The translations under genes and the position numbers were made by a program. This document shows, in pieces, positions 30,655 through 39,895 of a stretch of 64,000 nt of DNA (its first letter is position 1; each line of letters opens with the position of its first letter). The stretch spans positions 930,001 to 994,000 of the forward strand of contig NZ_CP159402.1 of NCBI RefSeq assembly GCF_040500525.1, read 5' to 3'. This stretch comes from Azospirillum formosense (GTDB lineage Bacteria > Pseudomonadota > Alphaproteobacteria > Azospirillales > Azospirillaceae). The notes under the pieces are model-generated. The model saw only the letters and a list, made by a program, of their open reading frames with translations. It was not told where the DNA came from and searched no databases.

Positions 30655-31392
30655 ATGCGCGACGCGGAAGACAGCCGCCCCCTGCGCCCGCCCGCGCACG
30701 TGGCCGTGATCATGGACGGCAACGGGCGTTGGGCGAAGTCCAGAGGGCTGCCCCGCACCGCCGGCCATAAAAAGGGCGTGGACGCCGTCCGCCGGACGGT
30801 CGAAGCCGCGGGCGAACTGGGGATCGGCTATCTGACGATCTTCAGCTTCTCGTCCGAGAACTGGCGTCGGCCGGAGGAGGAGGTGTCCGACCTCATGCAG
30901 CTCCTGCGCTTCTACCTGCGCAGCGAGATTGCCGACCTCCACCGCAACGGCGTGCGCCTGCGCGTCATCGGCGACCGGGCCCGTTTGTCCAAGGACATCG
31001 TCAGCCTGATCGACAACGCCGAAAACCTCACGCGCGACAACCGCAAGCTGACCCTCGTGGTGGCGTTGAGCTACGGCTCCCGCCAGGAGATCACGCTGGC
31101 GGCGCGGCGTCTGGCCGAGGAGGTCAAGGCGGGCACGCTCGATCCCGCGGACATCACCGAGGACCGGCTGTCCGAACGCCTGTTCACCGCCGACATCCCG
31201 GACCCCGACCTGATCGTCCGCACCAGCGGCGAAAAGCGCATCAGCAACTTCCTGCTGTGGCAGGCGGCGTATGCCGAGCTGGTCTTCGTGGACACGCTCT
31301 GGCCTGATTTTTCCAAGCGTGACCTGGAGGCGGCGATTGAAGAGTTCCACCGACGGGAACGTCGCTTCGGCGCAACCACCGGCATCCGCTAA
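30655..31392 (+). CDS. uppS: Isoprenyl transferase (undecaprenyl diphosphate synthase)
   Basis: UppS (245 aa) condenses eight isopentenyl units onto farnesyl diphosphate to form the C55 carrier lipid for peptidoglycan and O-antigen. The catalytic block is VIMDGNGRWAKSRG with Asp21; FSFSSENWRRP and the C-terminal RTSGEKRISNFLLWQ with the metal/pyrophosphate ligands are intact. The ATG at 30655 is chosen; a frame extension reaches back into frr but is not conserved. The 3' end overlaps cdsA by 56 bp if cdsA uses its TTG start. Confidence 0.95.
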   Translation: MRDAEDSRPLRPPAHVAVIMDGNGRWAKSRGLPRTAGHKKGVDAVRRTVEAAGELGIGYLTIFSFSSENWRRPEEEVSDLMQLLRFYLRSEIADLHRNGVRLRVIGDRARLSKDIVSLIDNAENLTRDNRKLTLVVALSYGSRQEITLAARRLAEEVKAGTLDPADITEDRLSERLFTADIPDPDLIVRTSGEKRISNFLLWQAAYAELVFVDTLWPDFSKRDLEAAIEEFHRRERRFGATTGIR

Positions 31393-32185
31393 ATCCGGCG
31401 ACCTGAAGACGCGCGCCATCTCGGCGCTCGTCCTGGCTCCGCTCGTCCTGGCCGCGGTCTGGGCCGGCGGCTGGGTGTTTCACGTCCTCATCGCGCTCGG
31501 CGCCGTGGCCTCCGCCGTGGAGTGGGGCAACCTCGTTCCCTGCCGCCGCAAGGGCGCGGCCATCGCGTTATCGGTGGCCGGCGTCCTTCTGGCGCTGGGC
31601 GCGCAGATCGCCGCCGGACCGTGGGCGGCCGTCGTCGTCGCCATCCTGGCCGCGGCCGGCGTGGCTGTCGCGTCGGGCGGACCGGACCGCGGCCTGTCCG
31701 GAACTGGCGTCCTCTACGTCGTGGCCGGTCTGGCCGGCCTGATGTGGCTTCGCGACGACCCGGACTCCGGCCTCGCCCTGTTCCTCTTCACCATGCTGGG
31801 CGTCTGGGCGACCGACATCGGCGCCTACGCCGCCGGGCGCAGCATCGGCGGGCCGAAGCTGGCCCCGCGCATCAGCCCGAAGAAGACCTGGGCCGGGCTG
31901 ATCGGGGGCATGGCCTCCTCCGCCCTGGTGGGGTGGGGGGTGGCTCTGGCGGCGGGCGCGCAGCGTCCGCTTCTGGCTCTTGCGGTTGGCGCCGTCCTCG
32001 CCGTAGTGGCGCAAGCGGGCGACCTCTTCGAATCCGCGGTCAAGCGCCGTTACAACGTGAAGGACAGCGGCCATCTCATTCCTGGTCACGGGGGAATCCT
32101 GGACCGCATCGACGGGCTGCTCACCGCGGCCCCGGTGCTGGCCCTGTTCCACGCGACCATCGGCACGGCAATCGCATGGTGGTGA
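31337..32185 (+). CDS. cdsA: Phosphatidate cytidylyltransferase
   Basis: CdsA makes CDP-diacylglycerol from phosphatidate and CTP, the entry to phospholipid synthesis. Eight or so membrane segments are visible. The signature at the C-terminus ([20 protein letters not shown], with the Lys-Asp pair) is intact. No ATG or GTG lies in frame between 31340 and the hydrophobic start. The TTG at 31337 has GGAGG six bases upstream and gives a 282-residue protein; alternatives are a GTG at 31319 and an ATG at 31271, both deeper in uppS. The start is therefore uncertain, the gene is not. Confidence 0.93.
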   Translation: MKSSTDGNVASAQPPASAKSGDLKTRAISALVLAPLVLAAVWAGGWVFHVLIALGAVASAVEWGNLVPCRRKGAAIALSVAGVLLALGAQIAAGPWAAVVVAILAAAGVAVASGGPDRGLSGTGVLYVVAGLAGLMWLRDDPDSGLALFLFTMLGVWATDIGAYAAGRSIGGPKLAPRISPKKTWAGLIGGMASSALVGWGVALAAGAQRPLLALAVGAVLAVVAQAGDLFESAVKRRYNVKDSGHLIPGHGGILDRIDGLLTAAPVLALFHATIGTAIAWW

Positions 32186-32192
32186 CGGGGTC

Positions 32193-33383
32193 ATGGTTGT
32201 GAAGGCTGAAGGGGCGGGGGACGCGCCGCGCCGCGTGACGATCTTCGGGTCGACCGGGTCGGTCGGCACGCAGACGCTGGACCTCGTCGCCCGCGATCCG
32301 GAGCGCTTTCCGGTCGAGGCGCTGACCGCCAACCGCAACGTCGCCCTGCTCGCCGAGCAGGCGCGGCAGCTCCGCCCGAAACTGGCCGTGGTCGCCGACC
32401 CCGCCGCCTACGCCGACCTCAAGGAGGCGCTGGCCGGAACCGGCGTCGAGGCCGCCGCCGGGCCGCAGGCCGTGGCCGAGGCCGCGGAGCGTCCGGCCGA
32501 CTGGGTGATGGCCGCCATCGTCGGCGCCGCCGGGCTGGAGCCGACACTGGCCGCGGTGCGCCGCGGCGCCTGCGTCGCCTTCGCCAACAAGGAGGTGCTG
32601 GTCTGCGCCGGCGCCCTGATGATGGAGGAGGTGCGCCGTCACGGCGCCAACCTGCTGCCGGTCGACAGCGAGCATTCGGCGATCTACCAGGTCTTCGACT
32701 TCGACCGTCTGGACAGCGTCCAGCGCCTGATCCTGACCGCCTCCGGCGGCCCCTTCCGGACGAAGGACCGCGCCTTCATGGCGGCGGCGACGCGCGAGCA
32801 GGCGGTCGCCCACCCGACCTGGGAGATGGGCGCCAAGATCTCCATCGACAGCGCCACCATGATGAACAAGGGGCTGGAGATCATCGAGGCGCATTTCCTC
32901 TTCGGCGTCCCCGAAGAGAAGATCGACGTGCTGGTCCATCCCCAATCGGTCGTGCATTCGCTGGTCGAGTATGTCGACGGCTCCGTGCTGGCGCAGCTCG
33001 GCACGCCGGACATGCGCACGCCGATCGCCTACGCGCTCGGCTGGCCGGCGCGCATCCCGACGCCCGCCGAACGGCTGGATCTCGTCAAGGCGGCAACCCT
33101 GACCTTCGAGGCGCCGGACCCCGAGCGTTTCCCGGCCCTGCGGCTGGCCCGGGCCGCCTTGCAAAGCGGTGGGGGCGCTCCTACTATTCTCAGTGCCGCC
33201 AACGAGGTGGCCGTGCAGGCGTTTCTCGACCGCCGGATCGGTTTTCTCGACATCGAACGGATCGTCGAGGGGGTGCTGGGCACGCTGCCGCACCGGCCGC
33301 TCCGCGACCTGGGCGCGGTGCGCGACACCGACGCCGAGGCGCGCCGCGTCGCGGCGGACCGGGTCGAGGCGCTGGCACGCTGA
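32193..33383 (+). CDS. dxr: 1-deoxy-D-xylulose 5-phosphate reductoisomerase
   Basis: Dxr (396 aa) rearranges and reduces DXP to methylerythritol 4-phosphate, the committed step of the non-mevalonate isoprenoid pathway. The NADPH-binding loop is [15 protein letters not shown] near residues 16-30. Conserved metal and substrate residues are in [13 protein letters not shown] around 154-166, and the flexible-loop region [18 protein letters not shown] is around 210-227. It supplies precursors for UppS encoded two genes upstream. Confidence 0.97.
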   Translation: MVVKAEGAGDAPRRVTIFGSTGSVGTQTLDLVARDPERFPVEALTANRNVALLAEQARQLRPKLAVVADPAAYADLKEALAGTGVEAAAGPQAVAEAAERPADWVMAAIVGAAGLEPTLAAVRRGACVAFANKEVLVCAGALMMEEVRRHGANLLPVDSEHSAIYQVFDFDRLDSVQRLILTASGGPFRTKDRAFMAAATREQAVAHPTWEMGAKISIDSATMMNKGLEIIEAHFLFGVPEEKIDVLVHPQSVVHSLVEYVDGSVLAQLGTPDMRTPIAYALGWPARIPTPAERLDLVKAATLTFEAPDPERFPALRLARAALQSGGGAPTILSAANEVAVQAFLDRRIGFLDIERIVEGVLGTLPHRPLRDLGAVRDTDAEARRVAADRVEALAR

Positions 33384-33437
33384 GTTTTTTTCCGGACGCG
33401 GACCGCGACGGGACCGCTCCGGGATGCAAAGGATGTG

Positions 33438-34571
33438 ATGGACGTCATGGGCGGCTTCGGGACCACGCTTCTGTCTTTTCTGCTGGTCCTCACCGTGCTC
33501 GTGTTTGTGCACGAACTCGGCCACTATCTCGTGGCGCGCCGCAACGGCGTGCGGATCGAGGTCTTCTCCATCGGCTTCGGTCCGGAGCTGTTCGGCTGGA
33601 CCGACCGCTCCGGCACGCGCTGGAAATTCAGCGCCATCCCGCTCGGCGGCTATGTGAAGATGTTCGGCGACGCCGACCCGGCGAGCACGCCCGGCGCCCA
33701 CACGCAGAGCATGAGCGCCGAGGAGCAGGCGGTCTCCTTCCACCACAAGCGGCTCGGCCAGCGGGCGGCTATCGTGGCGGCGGGACCGATTGCGAATTTC
33801 CTGTTCGCCATCGTCGCCCTGACCATCCTCTTCGCCACCGCCGGCCAATCCTTCACCCCGCCGGACGTCGGCGGCGTGCAGCCGGGCAGCGCCGCGGAGC
33901 GCGCCGGCCTGCAGCCGGGCGACCTGATCGTCTCGATCAACGGCAGCGGCATCCAGCGATTCGAGGAAATCCGGCAGATCGTCTCGATGCAGCCGGGCGC
34001 GCCGCTGGAGATGGTGGTGCAACGCGACGGCCGCTCGGTCAACCTGACGGCGACTCCGGACGTGCGGGAGGTCACCGACCGACTCGGCAACACCCATCGC
34101 ATCGGCCAGCTCGGCATCATGCGCGGCGGGGCGGAGACGAAGCGCCACGACCCGCTGACGGCGCTGTGGCAGGCGGGCCGGGAGGTTGTCGGCATGGTGT
34201 CGGGCACCTTCGTGGCGCTGGGCCAGATGATCGAGGGATCGCGCGGCACCGAGGAGCTGGGCGGGCCGCTGCGCATCGCCCAGATGTCCGGCGAGGTCGC
34301 CCAATCCGGCTGGTACCCGCTGATCTGGTTCATGACCTTCCTGTCCGTGAACCTCGGCATGATCAATTTGTTTCCGGTTCCGCTGCTTGACGGCGGCCAT
34401 CTGATGTTCTACGCCCTTGAAGGACTCCGTGGGCGTCCTCTCGGACCTAAAGCGCAAGAATACGGTTTCCGCATCGGGCTTGCTTTGGTATTAACGCTCA
34501 TGGTTTTCGCCACGTGGAACGATCTCGTTCAGCTTCGCGTGGTGGATTTCTTTAGGGGGCTCATTTCCTGA
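33438..34571 (+). CDS. rseP: RIP zinc metalloprotease RseP
   Basis: RseP (377 aa) is a site-2-type intramembrane protease that cuts anti-sigma factors and leftover signal peptides. The zinc motif HELGH is at residues 25-29 in the first membrane helix, a single PDZ domain lies around 115-200, and the third zinc ligand is in PVPLLDGGH near the C-terminus. E. coli RseP has two PDZ domains; the single one here is the usual alphaproteobacterial form. Starts at ATG 33438 or the adjacent GTG 33435. A hairpin spans its 3' end and the bamA leader. Confidence 0.94.
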   Translation: MDVMGGFGTTLLSFLLVLTVLVFVHELGHYLVARRNGVRIEVFSIGFGPELFGWTDRSGTRWKFSAIPLGGYVKMFGDADPASTPGAHTQSMSAEEQAVSFHHKRLGQRAAIVAAGPIANFLFAIVALTILFATAGQSFTPPDVGGVQPGSAAERAGLQPGDLIVSINGSGIQRFEEIRQIVSMQPGAPLEMVVQRDGRSVNLTATPDVREVTDRLGNTHRIGQLGIMRGGAETKRHDPLTALWQAGREVVGMVSGTFVALGQMIEGSRGTEELGGPLRIAQMSGEVAQSGWYPLIWFMTFLSVNLGMINLFPVPLLDGGHLMFYALEGLRGRPLGPKAQEYGFRIGLALVLTLMVFATWNDLVQLRVVDFFRGLIS

Positions 34572-34582
34572 GGGATGCCCCC
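34555..34582 (+). promoter_or_regulatory. Hairpin across the rseP-bamA junction
   Basis: GGGGGC (34555-34560) and GCCCCC (34577-34582) pair perfectly; CTTT on the left and AAAG on the right extend the stem with one mismatch or bulge. The rseP stop codon lies in the loop, and the bamA ribosome-binding site GGGAG (34590-34594) follows immediately. The placement suggests a role in coupling or tuning bamA translation. Confidence 0.45.
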
Positions 34583-34600
34583 AAAGCCAGGGAGCGAGCT

Positions 34601-36967
34601 TTGCGGGTGTCGAGCAGGGTTCTGGCGTTCGGCCTGATGGCCGGTTGCGCCATGACGACGGTTTCTCTTGCCCTTTCCCACGCAGCCTGGGCCCAGGCGG
34701 GCGCGCCCAATCGGGGGGCGGCGAAATCCGCCGCCTTCGGCGACGGGACGCTGGTGGCGCAGATGTTCTCGGGCGGCACCATCCGGGACATCCGGGTGGA
34801 GGGCGTCCAGCGCATCGAGCCGACGACCGTCCGCTCCTACCTCGCGGTGGCGCCCGGCGATCCCTTCGACCCCGACCGCATCGACCAGTCGCTGAAGGCC
34901 CTGTTCAACACGGGTCTGTTCGCCGACGTCGTGCTGAAGCGCGACGGCGACGCGCTGGTGGTGCAGGTGGCGGAAAACCCGATCATCAACCGCATCGCCT
35001 TCGAGGGGAACCGGCGCATCGAGAAGGAGAACCTGGAGAAGGAAATCCAGCTCCGTCCCCGCGTCGTCTACACCCGCACCCGCGTCCAGAGCGACGTGCA
35101 GCGCATCCTGGACATCTACCGCCGCCAGGGCCGCTTCGCCGCGACCGTCGAGCCGAAGATCATCCAGCTCGACCAGAACCGCGTCGATCTGGTGTTCGAG
35201 ATCAACGAGGGCGTGCGCACCGGCGTGCGCAGCATCACCTTCATCGGCAACGAGAAGTTCTCCGACGGGACGCTGCGCGAGGCGATCCAGACGCGGGAAA
35301 GCGCCTGGTGGCGCTTCATGACGTCGGACGACAACTACGATCCGGACCGTCTGAACTACGACCGCGACCTGCTGCGCCGCTATTACCTCAAGGAAGGCTA
35401 CGCCGACTTCCGCGTCGTCTCCGCCGTGGCGGAGCTGACGCCGGACCGCGAGGACTTCGTCATCACCTTCACGGTGGACGAGGGCGAGCGCTACAAGTTC
35501 GGCAAGATGGACATCAGCACCTCGCTGAAGGCGTTGGACCCCGAGCAGCTGCGCAGCGTGCTGAGCACGCGCGAGGGCGACTGGTACAACGCGCAGGAGG
35601 TGGAAAACACCATCACCAAGCTGTCCAACGCGGTCGGCGACCTGCAATACGCCTTCGTGGACGTCCGTCCGCGCATCTCGCGCAACCGCGAGAACCAGAC
35701 CATCGACATCGTCTACGACATCGTCGAGGGACCGCGCGTCTTCGTGGAGCGCATCGACGTGACCGGCAACGTCCGCACGCTGGACAAGGTGGTCCGGCGC
35801 GAGATGCTGCTGTCCGAAGGCGACCCGTTCAGCACGACCAAGCTGCGCCGCTCCGAGCAGCGCATCAAGGACCTGGGCTATTTCGAGCGCGTCAACATCA
35901 CCACCGCGGAGGGCTCGGCGCCCGACCGCACCGTGATGAACGTCGAGGTGACCGAGCAGTCCACCGGTGAAATCTCCATCGGTGCCGGCTACTCGACCTC
36001 CGACGGTCCGCTGGCCGACTTCTCGATCCGCGAGCGCAACCTGCTTGGCCGTGGCCAGGACCTGCGCTTCGGCGCCACCGTGTCGGGCAGCCGCCAGGAA
36101 TACGACGTCTCCTTCACCGAGCCGTACTTCCTGGACCGTGACCTGTCGGCCGGTTTCGACCTGTTCCGCATCACCCGCGACTATCAGGACGAAAGCTCCT
36201 TCGACGAGAAGAGCACCGGCATGGCCCTGCGCATGGGCTATCCGCTGACGGAGAACCTGCGCCAGCGCGTCTATTACCAGCTGCAGAACACCGACATCAC
36301 CAGCGTTCCCAGCTCGGCGTCCCGCTACATTCAGGACCAGAAGGGCGCGCGCACGACGTCGCTGATTGGCCAGGAGCTGACCTACGACCGCCGCAACAGC
36401 CGTCTGAACCCGACGGAAGGCTACTACGTCCGCCTGACGAACGATTTCGCCGGTGTGGGCGGCAACGCCCGCTTCCTGCGCAACCGTCTCGGCGCCGGCT
36501 ATTACCTGCCGCTGTTCGACGACAGCTGGGTGCTCAGCACCACGGGCGAGGTCGGCTACATCGTCGGCATCGGCAAGGACGTCTTCCTGTCCGACCGCTT
36601 CTTCCTGGGCGGCGATACGCTGCGCGGCTTCAACACCGCCGGCATCGGTCCGCGCGACCTGCGCACCGGCGACGCCCTGGGCGGCACCCGCTACTACCGC
36701 GGTTCGGTGGAGATGAGCTTCCCGGTCGGCCTGCCCGAGGAATTCGGGCTGAAGGGCCACGCCTTCTCCGACGTCGGCACGCTGGGCAAGGTCGACATCA
36801 ACGACCCGCTCGTGCCCGACGACGAATCGGTCCGCCTGTCGGTCGGCACCGGCTTGTCCTGGCGCTCGCCCTTCGGGCCGATCCGCCTTGACTTTGCGGT
36901 CCCGATTATCAAGGAAGATTACGACAAGAAAGAGATCTTCCGCTTCAGCTTTGGAACCAGGTTCTAA
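34601..36967 (+). CDS. bamA: Outer membrane protein assembly factor BamA
   Basis: BamA (788 aa) is the Omp85 core of the beta-barrel assembly machine. A Sec signal of about 31 residues ends AAWAQA. Five POTRA repeats follow (about residues 55-440), the first containing IRDIRVEGVQRIEPTTV. The barrel carries the family sequence DRFFLGGDTLRGF around 664-676 and ends in F, as outer-membrane barrels do. The start is TTG at 34601 with GGGAG upstream; downstream GTG and ATG codons would shorten the signal. It stands between rseP and skp, the typical order. Confidence 0.95.
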   Translation: MRVSSRVLAFGLMAGCAMTTVSLALSHAAWAQAGAPNRGAAKSAAFGDGTLVAQMFSGGTIRDIRVEGVQRIEPTTVRSYLAVAPGDPFDPDRIDQSLKALFNTGLFADVVLKRDGDALVVQVAENPIINRIAFEGNRRIEKENLEKEIQLRPRVVYTRTRVQSDVQRILDIYRRQGRFAATVEPKIIQLDQNRVDLVFEINEGVRTGVRSITFIGNEKFSDGTLREAIQTRESAWWRFMTSDDNYDPDRLNYDRDLLRRYYLKEGYADFRVVSAVAELTPDREDFVITFTVDEGERYKFGKMDISTSLKALDPEQLRSVLSTREGDWYNAQEVENTITKLSNAVGDLQYAFVDVRPRISRNRENQTIDIVYDIVEGPRVFVERIDVTGNVRTLDKVVRREMLLSEGDPFSTTKLRRSEQRIKDLGYFERVNITTAEGSAPDRTVMNVEVTEQSTGEISIGAGYSTSDGPLADFSIRERNLLGRGQDLRFGATVSGSRQEYDVSFTEPYFLDRDLSAGFDLFRITRDYQDESSFDEKSTGMALRMGYPLTENLRQRVYYQLQNTDITSVPSSASRYIQDQKGARTTSLIGQELTYDRRNSRLNPTEGYYVRLTNDFAGVGGNARFLRNRLGAGYYLPLFDDSWVLSTTGEVGYIVGIGKDVFLSDRFFLGGDTLRGFNTAGIGPRDLRTGDALGGTRYYRGSVEMSFPVGLPEEFGLKGHAFSDVGTLGKVDINDPLVPDDESVRLSVGTGLSWRSPFGPIRLDFAVPIIKEDYDKKEIFRFSFGTRF

Positions 36968-36968
36968 C

Positions 36969-37547
36969 ATGCAGTTCAGCAAGCTCAGGGCGCTGGTCGC
37001 CGCCGGTGCGGTGATGGCGGGCGTCGCGATGGCGACGCCGTCCTTCGCCCAGGACAAGCCGACCGACACCCTCAAGGCGCCGGTCATCGCGGTGGTCGAC
37101 GTCCAGAAGATCATGCAGGAATCGAACGCCTCCAAGGGCGTCTCGAAGTCCTTCGAATCGCTGCGCGAGACCTACCAGAAGGAAATCGCCTCGCTGGAGG
37201 ACAAGCTGCGCAAGTCCGAGGAGGAACTGCGCAAGCAGCAGACCGTGCTGGCTCCGGACGCGCTGGCCAACAAGCGCCGCGATTTCGAGAAGCAGGTCGG
37301 CGAGGTCCAGAAGACGGTGCAGAGCCGCAAGCGCGCCCTGGAAAACGCGCTGAACGAGGCGATGGCCGTCGTCCACAAGAACATGGTCGAGATCGTGGCC
37401 GACGTCGCGCGCGAGCGCGGCGCCAACTTGGTCCTCGCCCGCCAGCAGTTCGTCCTGGTCGACACCCAGCTCGACGTCACCGACGTGGTTCTGGAGCGGG
37501 TCAACAAGAAGCTGCCCCAGGTCGCGCTGACCGTTCCCAAGCAGTAA
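36969..37547 (+). CDS. skp: OmpH/Skp family periplasmic chaperone
   Basis: This 192-residue protein has a signal peptide ending in PSFAQ, then a long Glu/Lys/Gln-rich helical hairpin (about residues 60-150) of the Skp prefoldin-like fold that carries unfolded outer-membrane proteins to BamA. It begins 1 bp after the bamA stop, and the ATG at 36969 is fixed by the signal peptide. A very strong terminator follows, so the downstream lipid A genes need their own promoter. Confidence 0.93.
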   Translation: MQFSKLRALVAAGAVMAGVAMATPSFAQDKPTDTLKAPVIAVVDVQKIMQESNASKGVSKSFESLRETYQKEIASLEDKLRKSEEELRKQQTVLAPDALANKRRDFEKQVGEVQKTVQSRKRALENALNEAMAVVHKNMVEIVADVARERGANLVLARQQFVLVDTQLDVTDVVLERVNKKLPQVALTVPKQ

Positions 37548-37562
37548 GGCGCGTCGAAACGA

Positions 37563-37598
37563 GCCGCCACGCTTCCGCAGGGAGGCGTGGCGGCTTTT
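37563..37598 (+). terminator. Strong intrinsic terminator after skp
   Basis: GCCGCCACGC (37563-37572) and GCGTGGCGGC (37585-37594) pair perfectly; inner bases TTCC and GGAG extend the stem to 14 pairs (one T-G wobble) closing a GCAG tetraloop. TTTT follows at 37595-37598, then CGTTT. It ends the rseP-bamA-skp unit. Confidence 0.88.
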
Positions 37599-37743
37599 CG
37601 TTTGCGCAAAGGGGGCCGCCGGAAAGCCGGCGGCGTCGGGATTGCCAAATCCCCGGAAATGGGGCACAAGGGGCTGCGTCCCGTGCCGCCGCAGGCGCGG
37701 CTCGGGGCGTTCTCGTGGATTTTGAAAGGCGGGCGGCCGGACC
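37599..37743 (+). promoter_or_regulatory. Structured leader region before fabZ
   Basis: This stretch takes the place where lpxD is usually encoded. It holds the palindrome TTTGCGCAAA (37601-37610), the hairpin GCCGCCGG/CCGGCGGC with loop AAAG (37615-37634), and GGGATT/AATCCC with loop GCCA (37638-37653). A longer GGCAC/GTGCC stem follows around 37662-37688. A promoter for fabZ-lpxA must lie here, but I see no clear -35/-10 pair. No gene is supported in it. Confidence 0.45.
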
Positions 37744-38214
37744 ATGGATGTGACGGCGGACAACAAGAAGATAGCCGACCTCGACATCATGCGGATCATG
37801 GAAATGATCCCGCATCGCTATCCGATTCTGATGATCGACCGGGTGATCGACATCACGCTGGGCGAGAGCGCCACCGGCGTGAAGAACGTCACCATCAACG
37901 AGCCGTTCTTCCAGGGGCACTTCCCGTCGCGGCCGGTGATGCCGGGCGTGATGATCATCGAGGCGATGGCGCAGACCTCCGCCGTGCTGGTGGTCGCCAC
38001 GCTGGGCAAGGAGTCCGAGGGCAAGCTGGTCTACTTCATGACCGTGGACGAGGCGCGCTTCCGCCGCCCGGTCACCCCCGGCGACACCATCCACATCCAT
38101 GTGAGCAAGCAGCGCCAGCGCGCCAACGTGTGGAAGTTCAAGGGCGAGGCCAAGGTCAACGGTGTCCTGGTCGCCGAAGCCGTCTATTCCGCCATGATCC
38201 TGGACGAGAAATGA
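37744..38214 (+). CDS. fabZ: 3-hydroxyacyl-ACP dehydratase FabZ
   Basis: FabZ (156 aa) dehydrates 3-hydroxyacyl-ACP in fatty-acid elongation and competes with LpxA for 3-hydroxymyristoyl-ACP. The hot-dog fold active site is [20 protein letters not shown], with catalytic His59 and Glu73. The ATG is at 37744. The stop overlaps the lpxA start by 4 bp. In most relatives it follows lpxD directly, but here a terminator and structured leader separate it from skp. Confidence 0.96.
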   Translation: MDVTADNKKIADLDIMRIMEMIPHRYPILMIDRVIDITLGESATGVKNVTINEPFFQGHFPSRPVMPGVMIIEAMAQTSAVLVVATLGKESEGKLVYFMTVDEARFRRPVTPGDTIHIHVSKQRQRANVWKFKGEAKVNGVLVAEAVYSAMILDEK

Positions 38215-38999
38215 GCGTTTCCATTCACCCGACGGCGGTCGTCGATCCGGCCGCCAAGCTGGGCGAAGACGTTTCCATCGGTCCCTTCTGCGTGGTCGGG
38301 CAGGATGTCCAACTCGGCGACCGCGTGCGCCTGACCTCCCACGTGGTGGTCGAGGGTCGCACGCGCATCGGCGAGGATTCGGTCATCTACCCGTTCGCGT
38401 CCATCGGCCACCGCCCGCAGGACCTCAAGTTCAAGGGCGAGCCGTCCGAGCTGATCATCGGGCGCAACAACCAGATCCGCGAGCACGTCACCATGAGCCC
38501 CGGCACCGAGGGCGGCGGCATGGTCACGCGGATTGGCGACAACGGCCTGTTCATGGTCGGCGTCCACGTCGCCCATGACTGCATCGTCGGCAACAACGCG
38601 GTTCTGGCGAACAACGCCACGCTGGCCGGCCATGTGGAAGTCGGTGATTTCGTGACCATCGGCGGACTGTCGGCGGTGCGCCAGTTCGTCCGCATCGGGT
38701 CGCACGCCATGATCGGCGGCATGTCCGGCGTTGAGAAGGACGTGATCCCCTACGGCCTCGTCATGGGCGACCGCGCCCGTCTGGCCGGTCTGAACCTCGT
38801 CGGGCTGGAGCGCCGCGGCTTCCAGAAGGACGAGATTCACGCCCTGCGCGCCGCCTACCGTCTGCTGTTCGGCAACGAGGGCACCTTTGCCGAGCGCATG
38901 GAGGAAGTCGGGCGCGACATGGGGAAGCAGACGCTGGTCGCCGACGTGCTGACCTTCGCGCGCGCCTCGCGGTCGCTCTGCCAGCCGCGCGAGGGCTGA
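38211..38999 (+). CDS. lpxA: UDP-N-acetylglucosamine acyltransferase LpxA
   Basis: LpxA (262 aa) transfers the 3-hydroxyacyl chain to the 3-OH of UDP-GlcNAc, the first step of lipid A synthesis. The left-handed beta-helix is visible as hexapeptide repeats from residue 4 to about 180 ([20 protein letters not shown]). The catalytic His is in [12 protein letters not shown] around residues 119-130. The C-terminal helical domain has the expected length. A weak terminator-like element follows. Confidence 0.96.
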   Translation: MSVSIHPTAVVDPAAKLGEDVSIGPFCVVGQDVQLGDRVRLTSHVVVEGRTRIGEDSVIYPFASIGHRPQDLKFKGEPSELIIGRNNQIREHVTMSPGTEGGGMVTRIGDNGLFMVGVHVAHDCIVGNNAVLANNATLAGHVEVGDFVTIGGLSAVRQFVRIGSHAMIGGMSGVEKDVIPYGLVMGDRARLAGLNLVGLERRGFQKDEIHALRAAYRLLFGNEGTFAERMEEVGRDMGKQTLVADVLTFARASRSLCQPREG

Positions 39000-39021
39000 G
39001 GGGCCGTCCGCGCCCCCTTTT
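39000..39021 (+). terminator. Possible terminator after lpxA
   Basis: GGGGC (39000-39004) pairs with GCCCC (39012-39016) around a seven-base loop, followed by CTTTTCTTT. The stem is only five pairs, and lpxI starts 32 bp downstream, so only partial termination is likely. Confidence 0.45.
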
Positions 39022-39052
39022 CTTTGTTCTGTTCCGTGGGAGAGTCCCGGCC

Positions 39053-39895
39053 ATGTCGCAGCCTCTTCCCAAGCTCGGCATCCTGGCGGGCGGCGGCACC
39101 TTGCCGGCCCGCATCGCCGCCGCCGTGCGCGGCCAGGGGCGCGACGTCTTCGTCGTCGCCTTTGACGGCCACACCGATCCCGCCACCGTCGAGGGCCTTC
39201 CCCATCTGTGGAGCCGCTTCGGCGCCGCCGGCGGCATCATCGACCGGCTGAAGAAGGAAAGGGTCACGGAACTGGTCTTCGCCGGACCGGTGCGCCGGCC
39301 ATCCTTCACCGAACTCCTCCCCGATTGGTACACCACCAAGTTCCTCGCCAAGGTCGGCACCCGCGCGCTCGGCGATGACGGGCTGCTGCGCTCCGTCGCG
39401 CGCGAACTCGAAGGGGAGGGCTTTCGCGTCGTCGGCCTGCACGAACTGCTCGGCGAGCTTCTCACCCCCGTCGGGCCGGTGGGCCGGCTGCGGCCGGACG
39501 GTGAGGCGGAGCGCGACATCGCCCGCGCCGTCGAGGTCGCCAGCGCGCTCGGCGCGCTCGACGTCGGGCAGGGGGCCGTGGTGCAGCAGGGGCTTGTGCT
39601 CGCCGTCGAGGCCATCGAGGGCACCGACGCCATGCTTGCCCGCTGCGTCGGGCTGGCGCGGCCCGGACCCGGCGGCATCCTGGTCAAGGTGAAGAAGCCG
39701 CAGCAGGACCGCCGCCTCGACCTGCCCACCATGGGGGTGACGACCGTGGAGAACGCCGCCCGCGCCGGCCTGCGCGGCATCGCGGTGGAGGCGGGCGGCA
39801 GCCTGCTTGTGGACCGGGCGGCGGTGGCCGAAACCGCCGATCGGCTGGGCCTCTTCGTCGTCGGCATCACCGTTGCGTCGGAGCCCCGGCCGTGA
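39053..39895 (+). CDS. lpxI: UDP-2,3-diacylglucosamine diphosphatase LpxI
   Basis: This 280-residue protein belongs to the DUF1009 family that includes LpxI, the alphaproteobacterial enzyme that hydrolyses UDP-2,3-diacylglucosamine to lipid X in place of LpxH. The N-terminal LGILAGGGTLPARIAAAVRGQG resembles the family's first domain, and the C-terminal catalytic domain includes GTDAMLARC around residues 194-202 and KVKKPQQDRRLDLPTMG around 216-232. It overlaps lpxB by 4 bp, which supports the lipid A role. Confidence 0.92.
   Translation: MSQPLPKLGILAGGGTLPARIAAAVRGQGRDVFVVAFDGHTDPATVEGLPHLWSRFGAAGGIIDRLKKERVTELVFAGPVRRPSFTELLPDWYTTKFLAKVGTRALGDDGLLRSVARELEGEGFRVVGLHELLGELLTPVGPVGRLRPDGEAERDIARAVEVASALGALDVGQGAVVQQGLVLAVEAIEGTDAMLARCVGLARPGPGGILVKVKKPQQDRRLDLPTMGVTTVENAARAGLRGIAVEAGGSLLVDRAAVAETADRLGLFVVGITVASEPRP

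Noticed and set aside
33385..33391. Seven-T run after dxr as an intrinsic terminator
   Set aside because: Only about three base pairs can form in front of it, too few for a terminator stem.
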